Assembly: GCA_001799845.1 (NCBI GenBank)
Contig: MGUG01000027.1
Location: 1 to 64,000, forward strand
DNA length: 64,000 nt
Direction: 5' to 3'
Source of the DNA: Elusimicrobia bacterium GWC2_64_44
GTDB lineage: Bacteria; Elusimicrobiota; Elusimicrobia; Elusimicrobiales; UBA9959
The position numbers and the translations under genes are program-made. The notes beneath the pieces were generated by a model. That model was not told the origin of the DNA. It saw only the letters and a program-made list of their open reading frames with translations, and searched no databases. This document shows, one piece after another, positions 49,218 to 58,366 of the stretch (positions within the stretch are counted from its first letter, which is position 1; each line of letters begins with the position of its first letter).

Positions 49218-50716
49218 ACTACGAGCCCGAAGCCAGGATAGCGCCCGAGGTGCTCAGGCTGATCTCTTACGAGACCATGCGCCGCCAGGGGATAGTGCCG
49301 CTGGGCCTGCGGGACGGCAAGCTGCGGCTGGCCATGGTGAACAAGTCGGACGTCGTCACCCTGGACGACATCCGCATCAAGACCGGCTACGAACTGGAGA
49401 TCTACCCGGTGTCCAAGGAGGAGCTGGACAGGATTCTGCAGCAGAATTTCGAGGCCATCACGGAGCACCCCGTCTGTCCCGCGCTGGCGATAGACGTGAA
49501 AAAGCTCCCGGCTGGGGGGGGCGCCACGCCGCAAGAGTCTTACGCCGTGCAGTCCGTTGATAAACTGCTGGGGCTGGCGGTCACCATGCGCGCCAGCGAC
49601 ATCCACCTGGAGCCGCAGCAGCGGGCGCTGTTCGTGCGCTTCAGGATAGACGGGGTCCTCAAGACCATCCACGAGTATCCCAAGGAGCACCAGGCCTCCA
49701 TCGTTTCGCGCATCAAGGTCATGGCCAGCATGGACATCTCGGAAAAGCGCCTGCCGCTGGACGGGCAGATCAGCCTGGAGACCGGGACCATGAACGTGGA
49801 CCTGCGCATCTCCACCATGCCTGGCAAGCATGGCGAGACCGTGGTCATCCGCATCCTCAACAAATCCAGCGTGATGTTCGGGCTGGAGAAGCTGGGGATG
49901 GCCCCGTCCGCGCAGAGCACCTTTGAAGCCCTCATCGAGAGGCCGCACGGGATCATCCTGGTGACGGGCCCCACCGGCAGCGGCAAGACCAGCACGCTGT
50001 ACGCGGTGCTCAACCGCATAAAGTCCCCGCTGATAAACATCATCACGCTGGAGGACCCCATAGAGTACGAGCTTCTCGCGGGCGCCGGCAACCAGATGGG
50101 CATAACGCAGGTGCAGGTGCAGCCGAAGATCGGCATGACCTTCGCGGCGGGCCTCCGGGCCTCGCTCCGGCAGGACCCCGACGTGATCATGGTGGGCGAG
50201 ATCCGCGACAAGGAAACGGCGGAGACCGCCATGACCGCGGCCATGACCGGCCACCTGGTGCTCTCCACGCTGCATACCAACGACGCGCCCAGCGCCGTGG
50301 GCCGCCTGCTGGACATGGGCATAGAGCCGTACCTGATCTCCACCACCCTCGCCGGGGTGCTGGCGCAGCGCCTGGTACGCCTGCTGTGTCCCCGCTGCAA
50401 GGAAGAGTACCGGCCGCCGCTGCGCGCGCTCAAGAACATGTTCCCGGGCCGCGCCAGTCTGGAGAAGGCAGTGTTCTACCGGCCGAAAGGCTGCGACCAC
50501 TGCCGCGGGACCGGCTACGCGGGCCGCCAGGGCATCTTTGAACTGCTGACCATGACCGACGAGATAAAGCGGCGCATTCATGACGGGGAGCACATGAGCG
50601 GCATCCGGCGCGCCATGCAGGAGCAGGGCATGAAGTCCCTGCCGGAAAGCGGCATGGAAATGGTGTTCCAGGGGCTGACCACCGTGGAGGAGGTCTCCAG
50701 GGTAGCCGTGGAGTGA
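49214..50716 (+). CDS. PilB/GspE-type secretion/pilus ATPase
   Basis: 500 residues. N-terminal part (1-110) resembles the GspE N-domain (EVLRLISYETMRRQGIVPLG). The ATPase has LVTGPTGSGKTSTLYA (Walker A, Lys258), ITLEDPIEY, the DPDVIMVGEIRDKETAETA Walker B/Asp box, and LSTLHTNDAPSA. The zinc module has LLCPRCKEEYRPP and GCDHCRGTGYAGRQGIFELL. The start is the ATG at 49214 (ATGA overlap). It energises assembly of a type IV pilus or type II secretion pseudopilus; no other pilus gene lies in this window. Its coupling to receivers suggests regulated motility or secretion. Confidence 0.9.
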   Translation: MNYEPEARIAPEVLRLISYETMRRQGIVPLGLRDGKLRLAMVNKSDVVTLDDIRIKTGYELEIYPVSKEELDRILQQNFEAITEHPVCPALAIDVKKLPAGGGATPQESYAVQSVDKLLGLAVTMRASDIHLEPQQRALFVRFRIDGVLKTIHEYPKEHQASIVSRIKVMASMDISEKRLPLDGQISLETGTMNVDLRISTMPGKHGETVVIRILNKSSVMFGLEKLGMAPSAQSTFEALIERPHGIILVTGPTGSGKTSTLYAVLNRIKSPLINIITLEDPIEYELLAGAGNQMGITQVQVQPKIGMTFAAGLRASLRQDPDVIMVGEIRDKETAETAMTAAMTGHLVLSTLHTNDAPSAVGRLLDMGIEPYLISTTLAGVLAQRLVRLLCPRCKEEYRPPLRALKNMFPGRASLEKAVFYRPKGCDHCRGTGYAGRQGIFELLTMTDEIKRRIHDGEHMSGIRRAMQEQGMKSLPESGMEMVFQGLTTVEEVSRVAVE

Positions 50717-50758
50717 GGAAAGGCGGAGCAAGCGGGATCTTTCGGCAGGGAGACTGAC

Positions 50759-52399
50759 ATGGACGGCAACAGGCAAACGGACGACGCGGACGCTCAGGCT
50801 AAAATACTGGTCGTGGACGACGAGCCGGGCATACGCGATATGCTCTCGTTCGAGCTGAGCAGCCACGCTTACAAAGTGGTCACGGCGGTCAACGGCGAGG
50901 ACGCGCTGGAAAAGCTCCGCAGGGAGAAGTTCCACCTCGTCATCAGCGACGTAAAAATGCCCCGCATGGACGGCATGGAAATGCTCGACGCCATCAAGAA
51001 GCTGGACCCGGACGTGGAGGTGATCATGTCCACCGGCTTCGGCACCATCGAGACCGCGGTGAGCGCCATGAAAAAGGGCGCGTACGACTTCATCCAGAAA
51101 CCCTTCAACCTCGACGAGATACTCTCCCTGATAGAGAAAGCCCTGGAAAAGAACGAGCTGAAGATCCTGCTGGGAGTTTATGAGACCAGCAAGGCCGTGC
51201 TGGCCTCCATCAAGCTCGACGAACTGCTGCCCGTGATGGCGAAACTTTCCGTCCAGATCCTCAAGGCCGACGACGCCTCCATCATGCTGGCGAGCCCGGC
51301 GGGCTGTCTTGAGGTGGCGGCCTCGGCCGGCCTGTCCGGGGCGGATGCCGATAAAAAAAAGGCCTGCCTGGCCCTGGGCGAAAGGGTGGCCGGAATAGTG
51401 GCGCAGAGCAAGGCGCCCGCCATCATTAACGGGCCGCTGGAGAACGACCCCAGGTTCCACGGCATACAGAGCCTGTCCAGCATCTCCTCTTCCATAGTTT
51501 ACCCGCTTATCCTGGAGGGGGAACTGCTGGGGGTGCTTAACGTGAACCGCACTGTGCAGTTGGAGGCCTTTACCGCCGCGGACCTGCGGCATGCCACCAT
51601 CTTCTGCTCGCAGATAACCCAAGCCATCAACAACGCGGCGCTTTACCGCCGGCTGGAAGACAAGATCCTCGAGATCCAGAATATGGAAGCGCAGCTTATC
51701 CAGTCCGAAAAGCTGGCCGCCATAGGCCAGCTTTCCGCCGGCATCGCCCACGAGATCAATAACCCGCTGGCGGGCATAATGGGCTTCGCGGAGGTAGTCC
51801 TTAAAAGCGACACGCTCTCTGCCCAGCAGCGGGAGGATATCGAGACCATCCTGCAGCAGAGCAAGCGCTGCGGCAACATCGTCAAGAACCTGCTGCAGTT
51901 CAGCCGCCGGAAAAAAGGCGCGGAAAAACCCACACAGCTCCTGCCAGCCGTGGACGCCGCCCTGCAGCTGGCCGGTTTCGACCTGCGCCGCGCCAAGATA
52001 GAGGTGGTCAAAGACGTGCCGCCGGACCTGCCTGCCGTGCTGGGCGACCAGGGGCAGCTGGAGCAGGTGTTCCTGAACCTCATCATGAACGCGCGCCAGG
52101 CGATGGAAGGCGCGAAGAGCGGAAAACTTATAATAACCGGTTCGGCGGAAGGCGGCCTTGTAACCCTGCGCTTCCAGGATAACGGCCTCGGCATCGCCGC
52201 GGAGAACCTGGGCAAGGTGTTCGATCCGTTCTTCACCACCAAGCCGGTGGGGAAAGGCACGGGGCTGGGCCTGTCCATCTCCTACGGGATAATAGAGGCG
52301 CACCACGGCGCGCTGCGCGTGGAAAGCCGCGAGGGCGAAGGAGCGGCTTTCATAGTGACGCTGCCGGCTTGCAAGGAGGCCCCAAATGGACAGCTATAG
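50759..52399 (+). CDS. Receiver-GAF-histidine kinase
   Basis: 546 residues. Receiver (about 15-135): ILVVDDEPGIRD, ISDVKMPRMDG, QKPFNLDE. GAF-like domain (about 150-310): LLPVMAKLSVQILKADDASI, then VYPLILEGELLGVLNVNR. HisKA: LSAGIAHEINNPLAGIMGF with His331. HATPase: LNLIMNARQAME, FQDNGLGI, GTGLGLSISYG. Cytoplasmic. AGGGAGA precedes the ATG. The 3' end overlaps the next receiver by 14 bp. GAF domains bind small ligands or act in cyclic-nucleotide and redox sensing; the ligand is not readable. Confidence 0.9.
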   Translation: MDGNRQTDDADAQAKILVVDDEPGIRDMLSFELSSHAYKVVTAVNGEDALEKLRREKFHLVISDVKMPRMDGMEMLDAIKKLDPDVEVIMSTGFGTIETAVSAMKKGAYDFIQKPFNLDEILSLIEKALEKNELKILLGVYETSKAVLASIKLDELLPVMAKLSVQILKADDASIMLASPAGCLEVAASAGLSGADADKKKACLALGERVAGIVAQSKAPAIINGPLENDPRFHGIQSLSSISSSIVYPLILEGELLGVLNVNRTVQLEAFTAADLRHATIFCSQITQAINNAALYRRLEDKILEIQNMEAQLIQSEKLAAIGQLSAGIAHEINNPLAGIMGFAEVVLKSDTLSAQQREDIETILQQSKRCGNIVKNLLQFSRRKKGAEKPTQLLPAVDAALQLAGFDLRRAKIEVVKDVPPDLPAVLGDQGQLEQVFLNLIMNARQAMEGAKSGKLIITGSAEGGLVTLRFQDNGLGIAAENLGKVFDPFFTTKPVGKGTGLGLSISYGIIEAHHGALRVESREGEGAAFIVTLPACKEAPNGQL

Positions 52400-52790
52400 G
52401 ATACTGGTGGTCGACGACGAGGAGTTCATGCGCAAGCTCTGCGGCCGCGTGCTGGCCGGCCTGGGGGTCGAGCCGCTCTTCGCCGAGAGCGTGGCGGTTG
52501 CGCTGGAAAAGGCCGCCTCCTTGGACGGGCTGGACCTGCTCATCACGGACCTGCGCCTGCCGGACGGGCACGGGCTCGAGGTCGCCCGCGGCGTCAGGAA
52601 GAAATTCCCGGCAGCTGGGATCCTGGTCATCTCCGCCTTTCTCAACCTGGAAGAGAATAAAGAGAGTTTCCTGGCTCTCGGGGTCACGGAAGATGACATG
52701 TTCTCCAAGCCTTTCAGCGTCACCGTTTTAGAAACCGCGGTGAAGGCCAGGCTGCCGGGCGGGGAGAAGGGCAAGGCGGGGGCGTTATGA
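52386..52790 (+). CDS. Single-domain response regulator
   Basis: 134 residues, receiver only. ILVVDDEEFMRK, LLITDLRLPDGHG and FSKPFSV keep the acidic pocket, phospho-Asp and Lys. An insertion after the fourth strand (LNLEENKESF) is unusual for the fold. It starts inside the kinase gene and ends in an ATGA overlap with the binding-protein gene, so translation is coupled. Confidence 0.85.
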   Translation: MDSYRILVVDDEEFMRKLCGRVLAGLGVEPLFAESVAVALEKAASLDGLDLLITDLRLPDGHGLEVARGVRKKFPAAGILVISAFLNLEENKESFLALGVTEDDMFSKPFSVTVLETAVKARLPGGEKGKAGAL

Positions 52791-53968
52791 CCGGAAGAGA
52801 ACTATTTGCGGCGGCGGTCCTGGCCGCGTTCCTCGCGGCCACCGCGCCGGCCGGCGCGCAGCCCGGGGTTACGGGCAAGGAGATAATCATAGGCTCCTGC
52901 TCTGTGCTCAAAGGACCCAACGCGGAACTGGGGCTGCGGCAGTTGGAAGGGGCCAGGGCCTACCTTGCCAAGGTCAACAAAGAGGGCGGGGTGCACGGGC
53001 GCAAGCTCAGGCTCCTGGCCCTCGACGACGGCTACGAGCCGGGCAAGGCCATGGTCTGCTTCAAGCGCCTGCTGAAGGAAGGTATCTTCGCCGGGGCTTT
53101 CTTCGTGGGCACGCCTACCGGCGCCAGGCACGCTTTCCTGGCCGAGGAGAACCGGGTGCCGGTGGTGGGTTTTTTCACCGGCGCGCAGCTGCTCCGGGAG
53201 CCCTTCAAGCGCTATATCATAAACGTCAGGGCTTCCTATTACGACGAGACCCGGGAACAGGTGGACCGGCTCTGGAACGACCTGGGCTACCGGCGCATAG
53301 CGGTGCTGCACCAGGACGACGCTTTCGGCGCGGCGGTGCTAGCCGGGGTAAGGCGCGCGCTTAAGCGTTATGGCGCGGCGCCAGTGGCTATCGGTTCCTT
53401 TCCGCGCAATACCCTGCAGGTAGGCCGGGACTTGGCCGCGCTGCGGGCCGCCGGACCAGAGGCTGTGCTGATGGCCGCCACCTACGCTCCCGCGGCCGAG
53501 GTACTGAAACTGGCCAAAAGAACGGGCTGGACCCCGAGGTTCGTTATAGCTTCCTTTGTCGGGACCGAATCTTTCATCAAGGCCGCTGGTGCGGACGGGG
53601 AAGGGGCGGTGATAACGCAGGTGGTGCCGCCCTCAACCCGTACTGACTTCCCCGGGGTGACGCGGTACCTGGAAGACCTGAAGAAAAATTCTCCTGGTTC
53701 GGAGCCCGGCTTTGTCAGCCTGGAAGGGTACGCCGACGCGGCCATCCTGGTGGAAGGGCTCAGGCGCGCCGGCCGCGACCTGACGCGGGAAAAGTTCATA
53801 GACGCGCTGGATTCCATGACCGGTTTCGATCCCGGCCTGGGCCCGAAGCTTAAGGTCAGCCTGGGCCCGCAGGACCACCAGGCCTTCGACAGCGTCTACG
53901 GTACCGTGGTGCGCGGCGGCAGGGCCGTGGTTCTGGAAGACTGGAAAGAACTGCGGCGGAGAGACTGA
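52787..53968 (+). CDS. Periplasmic ligand-binding protein (Leu/Ile/Val-binding type)
   Basis: 393 residues. A signal peptide (about 1-23, ELFAAAVLAAFLAATAPAGA) is followed by GVTGKEIIIGSCSVLKGPNA, the usual start of a branched-chain amino acid/amide binding protein. KVNKEGGVHGRKLRLLALDD, then GYRRIAVLHQDDAFGAAV are further family marks. No ABC transporter genes are near; it is followed 1 bp later by a membrane-bound sensor kinase. It is therefore more likely a sensing partner than a transport component. Ligand unknown. Confidence 0.85.
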   Translation: MTGRELFAAAVLAAFLAATAPAGAQPGVTGKEIIIGSCSVLKGPNAELGLRQLEGARAYLAKVNKEGGVHGRKLRLLALDDGYEPGKAMVCFKRLLKEGIFAGAFFVGTPTGARHAFLAEENRVPVVGFFTGAQLLREPFKRYIINVRASYYDETREQVDRLWNDLGYRRIAVLHQDDAFGAAVLAGVRRALKRYGAAPVAIGSFPRNTLQVGRDLAALRAAGPEAVLMAATYAPAAEVLKLAKRTGWTPRFVIASFVGTESFIKAAGADGEGAVITQVVPPSTRTDFPGVTRYLEDLKKNSPGSEPGFVSLEGYADAAILVEGLRRAGRDLTREKFIDALDSMTGFDPGLGPKLKVSLGPQDHQAFDSVYGTVVRGGRAVVLEDWKELRRRD

Positions 53969-53969
53969 C

Positions 53970-56084
53970 ATGACCTTCCTTAAAAATATCCGCAGCCTGC
54001 GCGACAAGTTCCTCGCTGTTTTCCTGGCGCTCTACCTGGCCGCGCTGGCGCTGACTATCTGGGTGGTGTCGGAAAAAGCCCGGGTGGCCCTCGAGGAACA
54101 GATCCAGACCCACATGCTCAATACCGTCAACGAGCAGGGGGACTCGCTGAAGAAAGAACTGGAAATGAAGTGGCGCTGGGTCAACAGTAAAGCGGACACG
54201 CCGTTCATAGTGGAGGGCCTGGCCGGGGCCGGTGAGTTGACGGCGCACGTGGGCGTTTTTCTGCGGCAGCTCGTGCCGCCCGGGCGCGGCGTCAGGGCCG
54301 TGCCCCTGCTGCTGCTGAACTCAGGGGGCCGGGTGGTGGCGGATAACAGTGCTGGAGCGCTGCCGGTCCCGGAGTTCAGGAAAGAGGGCTGGTTCAAGGA
54401 CGTAATAACTTACGGCAATCCGAGGGCCGCGCTTATGGCCGACAACGGCCGGCCGGTGCTGGTCTTCGCCGCGCCGGTCTTCGACGGGGAGCGCGCCGCC
54501 GGCGCGCTGGCGGCCGGGCTCAGCCTGGATTTCGCGGAGGAGATCCTGGACAGCGAAAAAGCTTTCAAGGCCAGCCTGCTGACGCCCGCGGGGCGCGTGC
54601 TGCTGGGGGAACTGCCGCCGGACGAAGCGCTGCGGCTGGCCGCCCTGCCGGTGGAGCCGGGCAAGCCTCTGCTCTCGGAGCGCGGCGGCATACTGTACGG
54701 CGTGGGGGTGCTGGACGCGCCGCTGGAGGCCGGTGACGAGTACCTGCTCGTGATCGCGGCCCCGCTGTCGGAGATAAATAAGCCAGTAGCCGCGTTGCGC
54801 TGGTATATCTTCGGCATAGGCGCCGGCATAGCGGTACTGCTGGCGGCGCTGGTGTTCTGGCTTTCCGGCGCCCTGCTGGGCCCGCTCAAGACGCTTAAAG
54901 AAACTATGGAGCAGATCCTGCGGGAAGGCGACCTTTCCCGAAGGGCGCCTGCGGCCGCGCAGGACGAGGTCGGCGTCCTGTCCGGCTCCTTTAACAGGAT
55001 GCTCGACGGCCTGGCCGAAAAGAACCGCCAGCTTGCCTTGCTGGCCGGCATAACTTCCACCTCCCCCCTGCCCATCATGCTGGTGGACGAGGAGATGACC
55101 ATCCGGGTCTGGAACGAAGCCGCCGAAAAGTTGTTCGGCTGGCGCCGCGGGGAGGTGATCGGCCGTTCGCCGTTCGACCTGCTGGTGCCGGAGGGGGAGC
55201 AGGAGGCCATACGCCGCCTGCGCGCGGACCCGCCGCAGAGCGAAATGACCAGGTTCGAAACCGTCCGGCGCAGCAGGGACGGGGAGCTGATCCCCGTGGA
55301 ATCCATCTCCACCAGGCTCAAGGACGCGGACGGACAATTCATGGGGAGCATAGTGCTGTACAGGGACCTGCGCGAGATCCGCAAGTTGCAGGAGTCCGTC
55401 CTGCAGACCGAGAAGATGGGCGCGGTGGGCCAGCTGGCGGCGGGTGTGGCCCACGAGATAAACAACCCCCTCGGGATCATTCTCGGGTTCGCGCAAAGCC
55501 TGGTGAAGAGGATCAAAGCCGACGACCCGATGGCCATGCCGCTGAAGTCCATAGAGCGGGAGACGCTGCGCTGCAAGAACCTTGTGCAGGACCTGCTGGT
55601 TTTCTCCCGGTCCTCTACAATAGAGGCGGAGGAACTGGACCTGAACGAGGCGCTGACCGGGGCGCTGTCGCTGATCTTCGCCCGCGCCAGGACCCGGAGC
55701 GTGGAGATAGTGCAGGAAATGGCCCCGGGGCTGCCGCGTATCCTGGCCAACAGGAACAAACTGCAGCAGGTGCTCATCAACCTCGCCAACAACTCCATCG
55801 ACGCCATGCCCTCGGGCGGGACGCTTACCATTACCACGTCGCTCGACGACGGCCGGCCCGGGCACGTGCGGGTCTGCGTCAGGGATACCGGCCACGGCAT
55901 TCCCAAGGGGATCAGGGGTAACGTGATGGAGCCGTTCTTTACCACCAAGGAAGCGGGCAAAGGCACGGGGCTGGGGCTGTCTCTGGTGTACGAGATAGTG
56001 AAGAACCATAAGGGCGGCATAGAGCTGGAGAGCGAGGAGGGAAAAGGGACCAGGTTCACCATTTTCCTCCCGGTCAAGGTTTAA
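53970..56084 (+). CDS. Membrane sensor histidine kinase with periplasmic domain, HAMP and PAS
   Basis: 704 residues. TM1 lies at about 16-37 (FLAVFLALYLAALALTIWVV) and TM2 at about 275-300 (IFGIGAGIAVLLAALVFWLS), bracketing a periplasmic sensor of about 235 residues in the double-Cache size range. HAMP follows (LGPLKTLKETMEQIL), then a PAS domain (about 355-470, LLVPEGEQ). HisKA has GVAHEINNPLGIILGF with His495; HATPase has INLANNSIDAMPSGG, VRDTGHGIP and GTGLGLSLVYE. The upstream binding protein probably docks to its periplasmic domain. The C-terminal half is very close to the next kinase. Confidence 0.9.
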   Translation: MTFLKNIRSLRDKFLAVFLALYLAALALTIWVVSEKARVALEEQIQTHMLNTVNEQGDSLKKELEMKWRWVNSKADTPFIVEGLAGAGELTAHVGVFLRQLVPPGRGVRAVPLLLLNSGGRVVADNSAGALPVPEFRKEGWFKDVITYGNPRAALMADNGRPVLVFAAPVFDGERAAGALAAGLSLDFAEEILDSEKAFKASLLTPAGRVLLGELPPDEALRLAALPVEPGKPLLSERGGILYGVGVLDAPLEAGDEYLLVIAAPLSEINKPVAALRWYIFGIGAGIAVLLAALVFWLSGALLGPLKTLKETMEQILREGDLSRRAPAAAQDEVGVLSGSFNRMLDGLAEKNRQLALLAGITSTSPLPIMLVDEEMTIRVWNEAAEKLFGWRRGEVIGRSPFDLLVPEGEQEAIRRLRADPPQSEMTRFETVRRSRDGELIPVESISTRLKDADGQFMGSIVLYRDLREIRKLQESVLQTEKMGAVGQLAAGVAHEINNPLGIILGFAQSLVKRIKADDPMAMPLKSIERETLRCKNLVQDLLVFSRSSTIEAEELDLNEALTGALSLIFARARTRSVEIVQEMAPGLPRILANRNKLQQVLINLANNSIDAMPSGGTLTITTSLDDGRPGHVRVCVRDTGHGIPKGIRGNVMEPFFTTKEAGKGTGLGLSLVYEIVKNHKGGIELESEEGKGTRFTIFLPVKV

Positions 56085-56105
56085 ACGGGCCTGGCGCGGG
56101 ATTTT

Positions 56106-57857
56106 ATGAAAGACATCAAACGCTATTTTCCGGAACTCGCGGTCAAGATCGCTGTACTGGTCCTGATCTCGGAAACGGCGATAATGGGCTTCGTCGGGTA
56201 CCTGGGCATCGGGTCCGCGTTCCTTGAGACCCTGACGGACTCGCTGCTGCTCGTGGCGATAACTACCCCCTTCCTGCTGCGCTGGACCCTGGCCGCGGAG
56301 AAGCGCCTGACGGAATCGGAGGAAAAGTTCAGGATCCTGACGGAAAGATCCGTGACCGGGGTTTACCTGGTGCAGGGCGGCCTGTTCCGTTACGTCAATC
56401 CCCGCGCGGCGGAGATGTTCGGCTACACGGTGGACGAGGTCGTAGAAAAAAAAGGGCCGGAGGACGTGGTGGCGCCGGAGGATTGGCCGCTGGTAATGGA
56501 GAACCTGAAAAGGCGCCTCGAGGGCGAGGTGCAGCCCCTCAATTACAGTTTCAGGGGCAGGAAGAAGGACGGCGGCCTGATCCACGCGGAGGTTTACGGC
56601 GTCACCACGGTGTACGGCGGGAAACCGGCCATCATAGGCACGATGCTGGATATTACCGGGCGCAAGTTGGCGGAAGCGGCGCTCAGAGACGCGGAAGAGA
56701 GGAGCAGGCTGATCCTAGATTCCGCCGGGGACGGCATAATAGGAGTGGACGGCAAAGGGCAGGTCCTGTTCGCCAACCGCGCGGCCCAGGGCATGCTGGG
56801 CTGGAGCCTGGAGGAACTGCGCGGGCACGGCCTGCACGACAGGATCCATCACACCCGGGCCGACGGCGGCGCTTACCCGGTGAAAGATTGTCCCATGTTC
56901 GCCGCTTTCACCAAGGGCACCGAGCACCGCGTGGAGAGCGAGGTGCTGTGGCGCAAGGACGGGAGCAGTTTCTTCGTGAGCTACTCCGCCCGGCCCATCA
57001 TAAAGGAGGGGCGCAGCGCCGGGGCGGTAGTCACCTTCAACGATATCACAGAGCGCAGGAAGAACGAGGAGGAAATACGCAAGCTCAACGAGGAGCTGGA
57101 GGAAAGGGTGGAGCGGCGGACCGCGGAGCTGCAGAGCGCGCAGGGCCGCCTGGTCCAGTCGGAAAAGCTGTCCGCCGTGGGGCAGCTCGCGGCCGGCGTG
57201 GCTCACGAGATCAACAACCCGCTGGGAATAATCCTCGGCTTCGCCCAGGGGCTGGCGAAAAGGGTGAAGGAGGACGACGGGATGTGCATGCCGCTGCGGT
57301 CCATTGAACGGGAGGCGCTGCGCTGCAAGAACCTGGTGCAGGACCTGCTCGTCTTCTCCCGCTCCTCCAAGATCGAAGAAGAGGACCTGGACCTCAACGA
57401 GACCCTGGCCGCGTCCCTGTCCCTTATTTCCGCGCGCGCCAAGACACAAGGGATAGAGATGTTGCGGGAGCTGGCACCGGGCCTTCCCGCTATCCCGGCC
57501 AACAAGAACAAAATACAGCAGGTCCTTATCAATCTCGCCAACAACGCCATAGACGCCATGCCCAAAGGCGGCACGCTTGCCATTGGCACGGCCCTGTCTG
57601 CGCGCGCCGGTTACGTGGAGATACGGGTGCGGGATACCGGACACGGCATCCCCAGGGAAATTCAGACCAGGATAATGGAGCCTTTCTTTACCACCAAAGA
57701 GGCGGGGAAAGGGACCGGCCTGGGGCTGGCGCTAGTGTATGAAATAATAAAAAAACACAACGGCAGCCTGGAGCTGGAAAGCGAGGAAGGGAAGGGCACT
57801 GAATTCATTGTTTATCTGCCGGTTCAGGCCGTGAAGCCGCCTGTTGTCAGGCCCTGA
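56106..57857 (+). CDS. Membrane-associated PAS sensor histidine kinase
   Basis: 583 residues. Two N-terminal hydrophobic segments (about 13-34 and 44-60) have almost no loop. PAS 1 (about 75-190) and PAS 2 (about 200-320) follow, then a coiled linker (EELEERVERRTAEL). HisKA: GVAHEINNPLGIILGF, His367. HATPase: INLANNAIDAMPKGG, VRDTGHGIP, GTGLGLALVYE. The kinase core matches the upstream gene nearly word for word, so the two are duplicates with different sensors. It starts 21 bp after that gene. The only receiver near it is the separately promoted gene at 57895. Confidence 0.9.
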   Translation: MKDIKRYFPELAVKIAVLVLISETAIMGFVGYLGIGSAFLETLTDSLLLVAITTPFLLRWTLAAEKRLTESEEKFRILTERSVTGVYLVQGGLFRYVNPRAAEMFGYTVDEVVEKKGPEDVVAPEDWPLVMENLKRRLEGEVQPLNYSFRGRKKDGGLIHAEVYGVTTVYGGKPAIIGTMLDITGRKLAEAALRDAEERSRLILDSAGDGIIGVDGKGQVLFANRAAQGMLGWSLEELRGHGLHDRIHHTRADGGAYPVKDCPMFAAFTKGTEHRVESEVLWRKDGSSFFVSYSARPIIKEGRSAGAVVTFNDITERRKNEEEIRKLNEELEERVERRTAELQSAQGRLVQSEKLSAVGQLAAGVAHEINNPLGIILGFAQGLAKRVKEDDGMCMPLRSIEREALRCKNLVQDLLVFSRSSKIEEEDLDLNETLAASLSLISARAKTQGIEMLRELAPGLPAIPANKNKIQQVLINLANNAIDAMPKGGTLAIGTALSARAGYVEIRVRDTGHGIPREIQTRIMEPFFTTKEAGKGTGLGLALVYEIIKKHNGSLELESEEGKGTEFIVYLPVQAVKPPVVRP

Positions 57858-57859
57858 AC

Positions 57860-57888
57860 TTGCAAAGCGCAAGTGTTTCGGCTAGAAT
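57860..57888 (+). promoter_or_regulatory. Leaderless-type promoter of the receiver gene
   Basis: TTGCAA (57860-57865) and TAGAAT (57883-57888) are separated by exactly 17 bases. Six bases follow before ATG 57895, so transcription should start on or next to the start codon. Confidence 0.65.
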
Positions 57889-57894
57889 GGAAGC

Positions 57895-58248
57895 ATGGAG
57901 AAAACGATACTTATCGTTGACGACGAGGCGGGTTACCGCGACCTGTTAAGCCTGGAGCTTGGCGGGCACGGTTTCCGCGTGTTGACCGCGTGCGACGGGG
58001 CCGCGGCCGCGGAGATCGCCGCGTCCTCCCGCGTGGACCTTGTCATCACCGACATGAAAATGCCGCGGCTGGACGGGCTTGACGTGCTGAGGGCGGTAAA
58101 GAGCCTCCGCCCCGAAGTTCCCGTGATAGTGATGACCGGCTACGCCGTGGAAGACCGCGCCGAGGCGGCCATCCGCGAAGCCTGCGCTTTCCTGCGCAAA
58201 CCCTTCGATATAACCGAATTAAAGAGCGCAGTCCTGGCCGTTCTTTAA
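57895..58248 (+). CDS. Single-domain response regulator
   Basis: 117 residues, receiver only, all key residues present: ILIVDDEAGYRD, LVITDMKMPRLDG (Asp), VMTGYAV (Thr) and LRKPFDITE (Lys). It has its own promoter although it follows two kinases closely, suggesting separate control of receiver and kinase levels. Confidence 0.9.
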   Translation: MEKTILIVDDEAGYRDLLSLELGGHGFRVLTACDGAAAAEIAASSRVDLVITDMKMPRLDGLDVLRAVKSLRPEVPVIVMTGYAVEDRAEAAIREACAFLRKPFDITELKSAVLAVL

Positions 58249-58366
58249 CTTCACCCCAACCTGCGCGGCAGCGCCGCCGGGAAAACCCGGTCAGGCGCGG
58301 CCGATTTCACCACGGCCTCATTTTTTATATGATATTCAGACCCGGGGAGGCCCGGGCGTTTTCATC
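58249..58366. other. Spacer with weak hairpins and a late AT-rich segment
   Basis: No gene is seen. GGCCG-ATTTCACCA-CGGCC followed by TCATTTTTT (about 58300-58326) may terminate the receiver transcript. The AT-rich TTTTTTATATGATATTC that follows could hold a promoter for the next operon. A CCCGGGG/CCCGGG hairpin lies before the start codon. Confidence 0.35.

Noticed and set aside
48911-52306. A 1131-residue open frame on the minus strand
   Set aside because: It is antisense to the ATPase and kinase genes, is rich in Arg/His/Gly as expected for the reverse of high-GC codons, and has no recognisable motif. The same holds for long antisense frames at 46589-48883, 54321-56585, 27907-29991 and 32926-34674.
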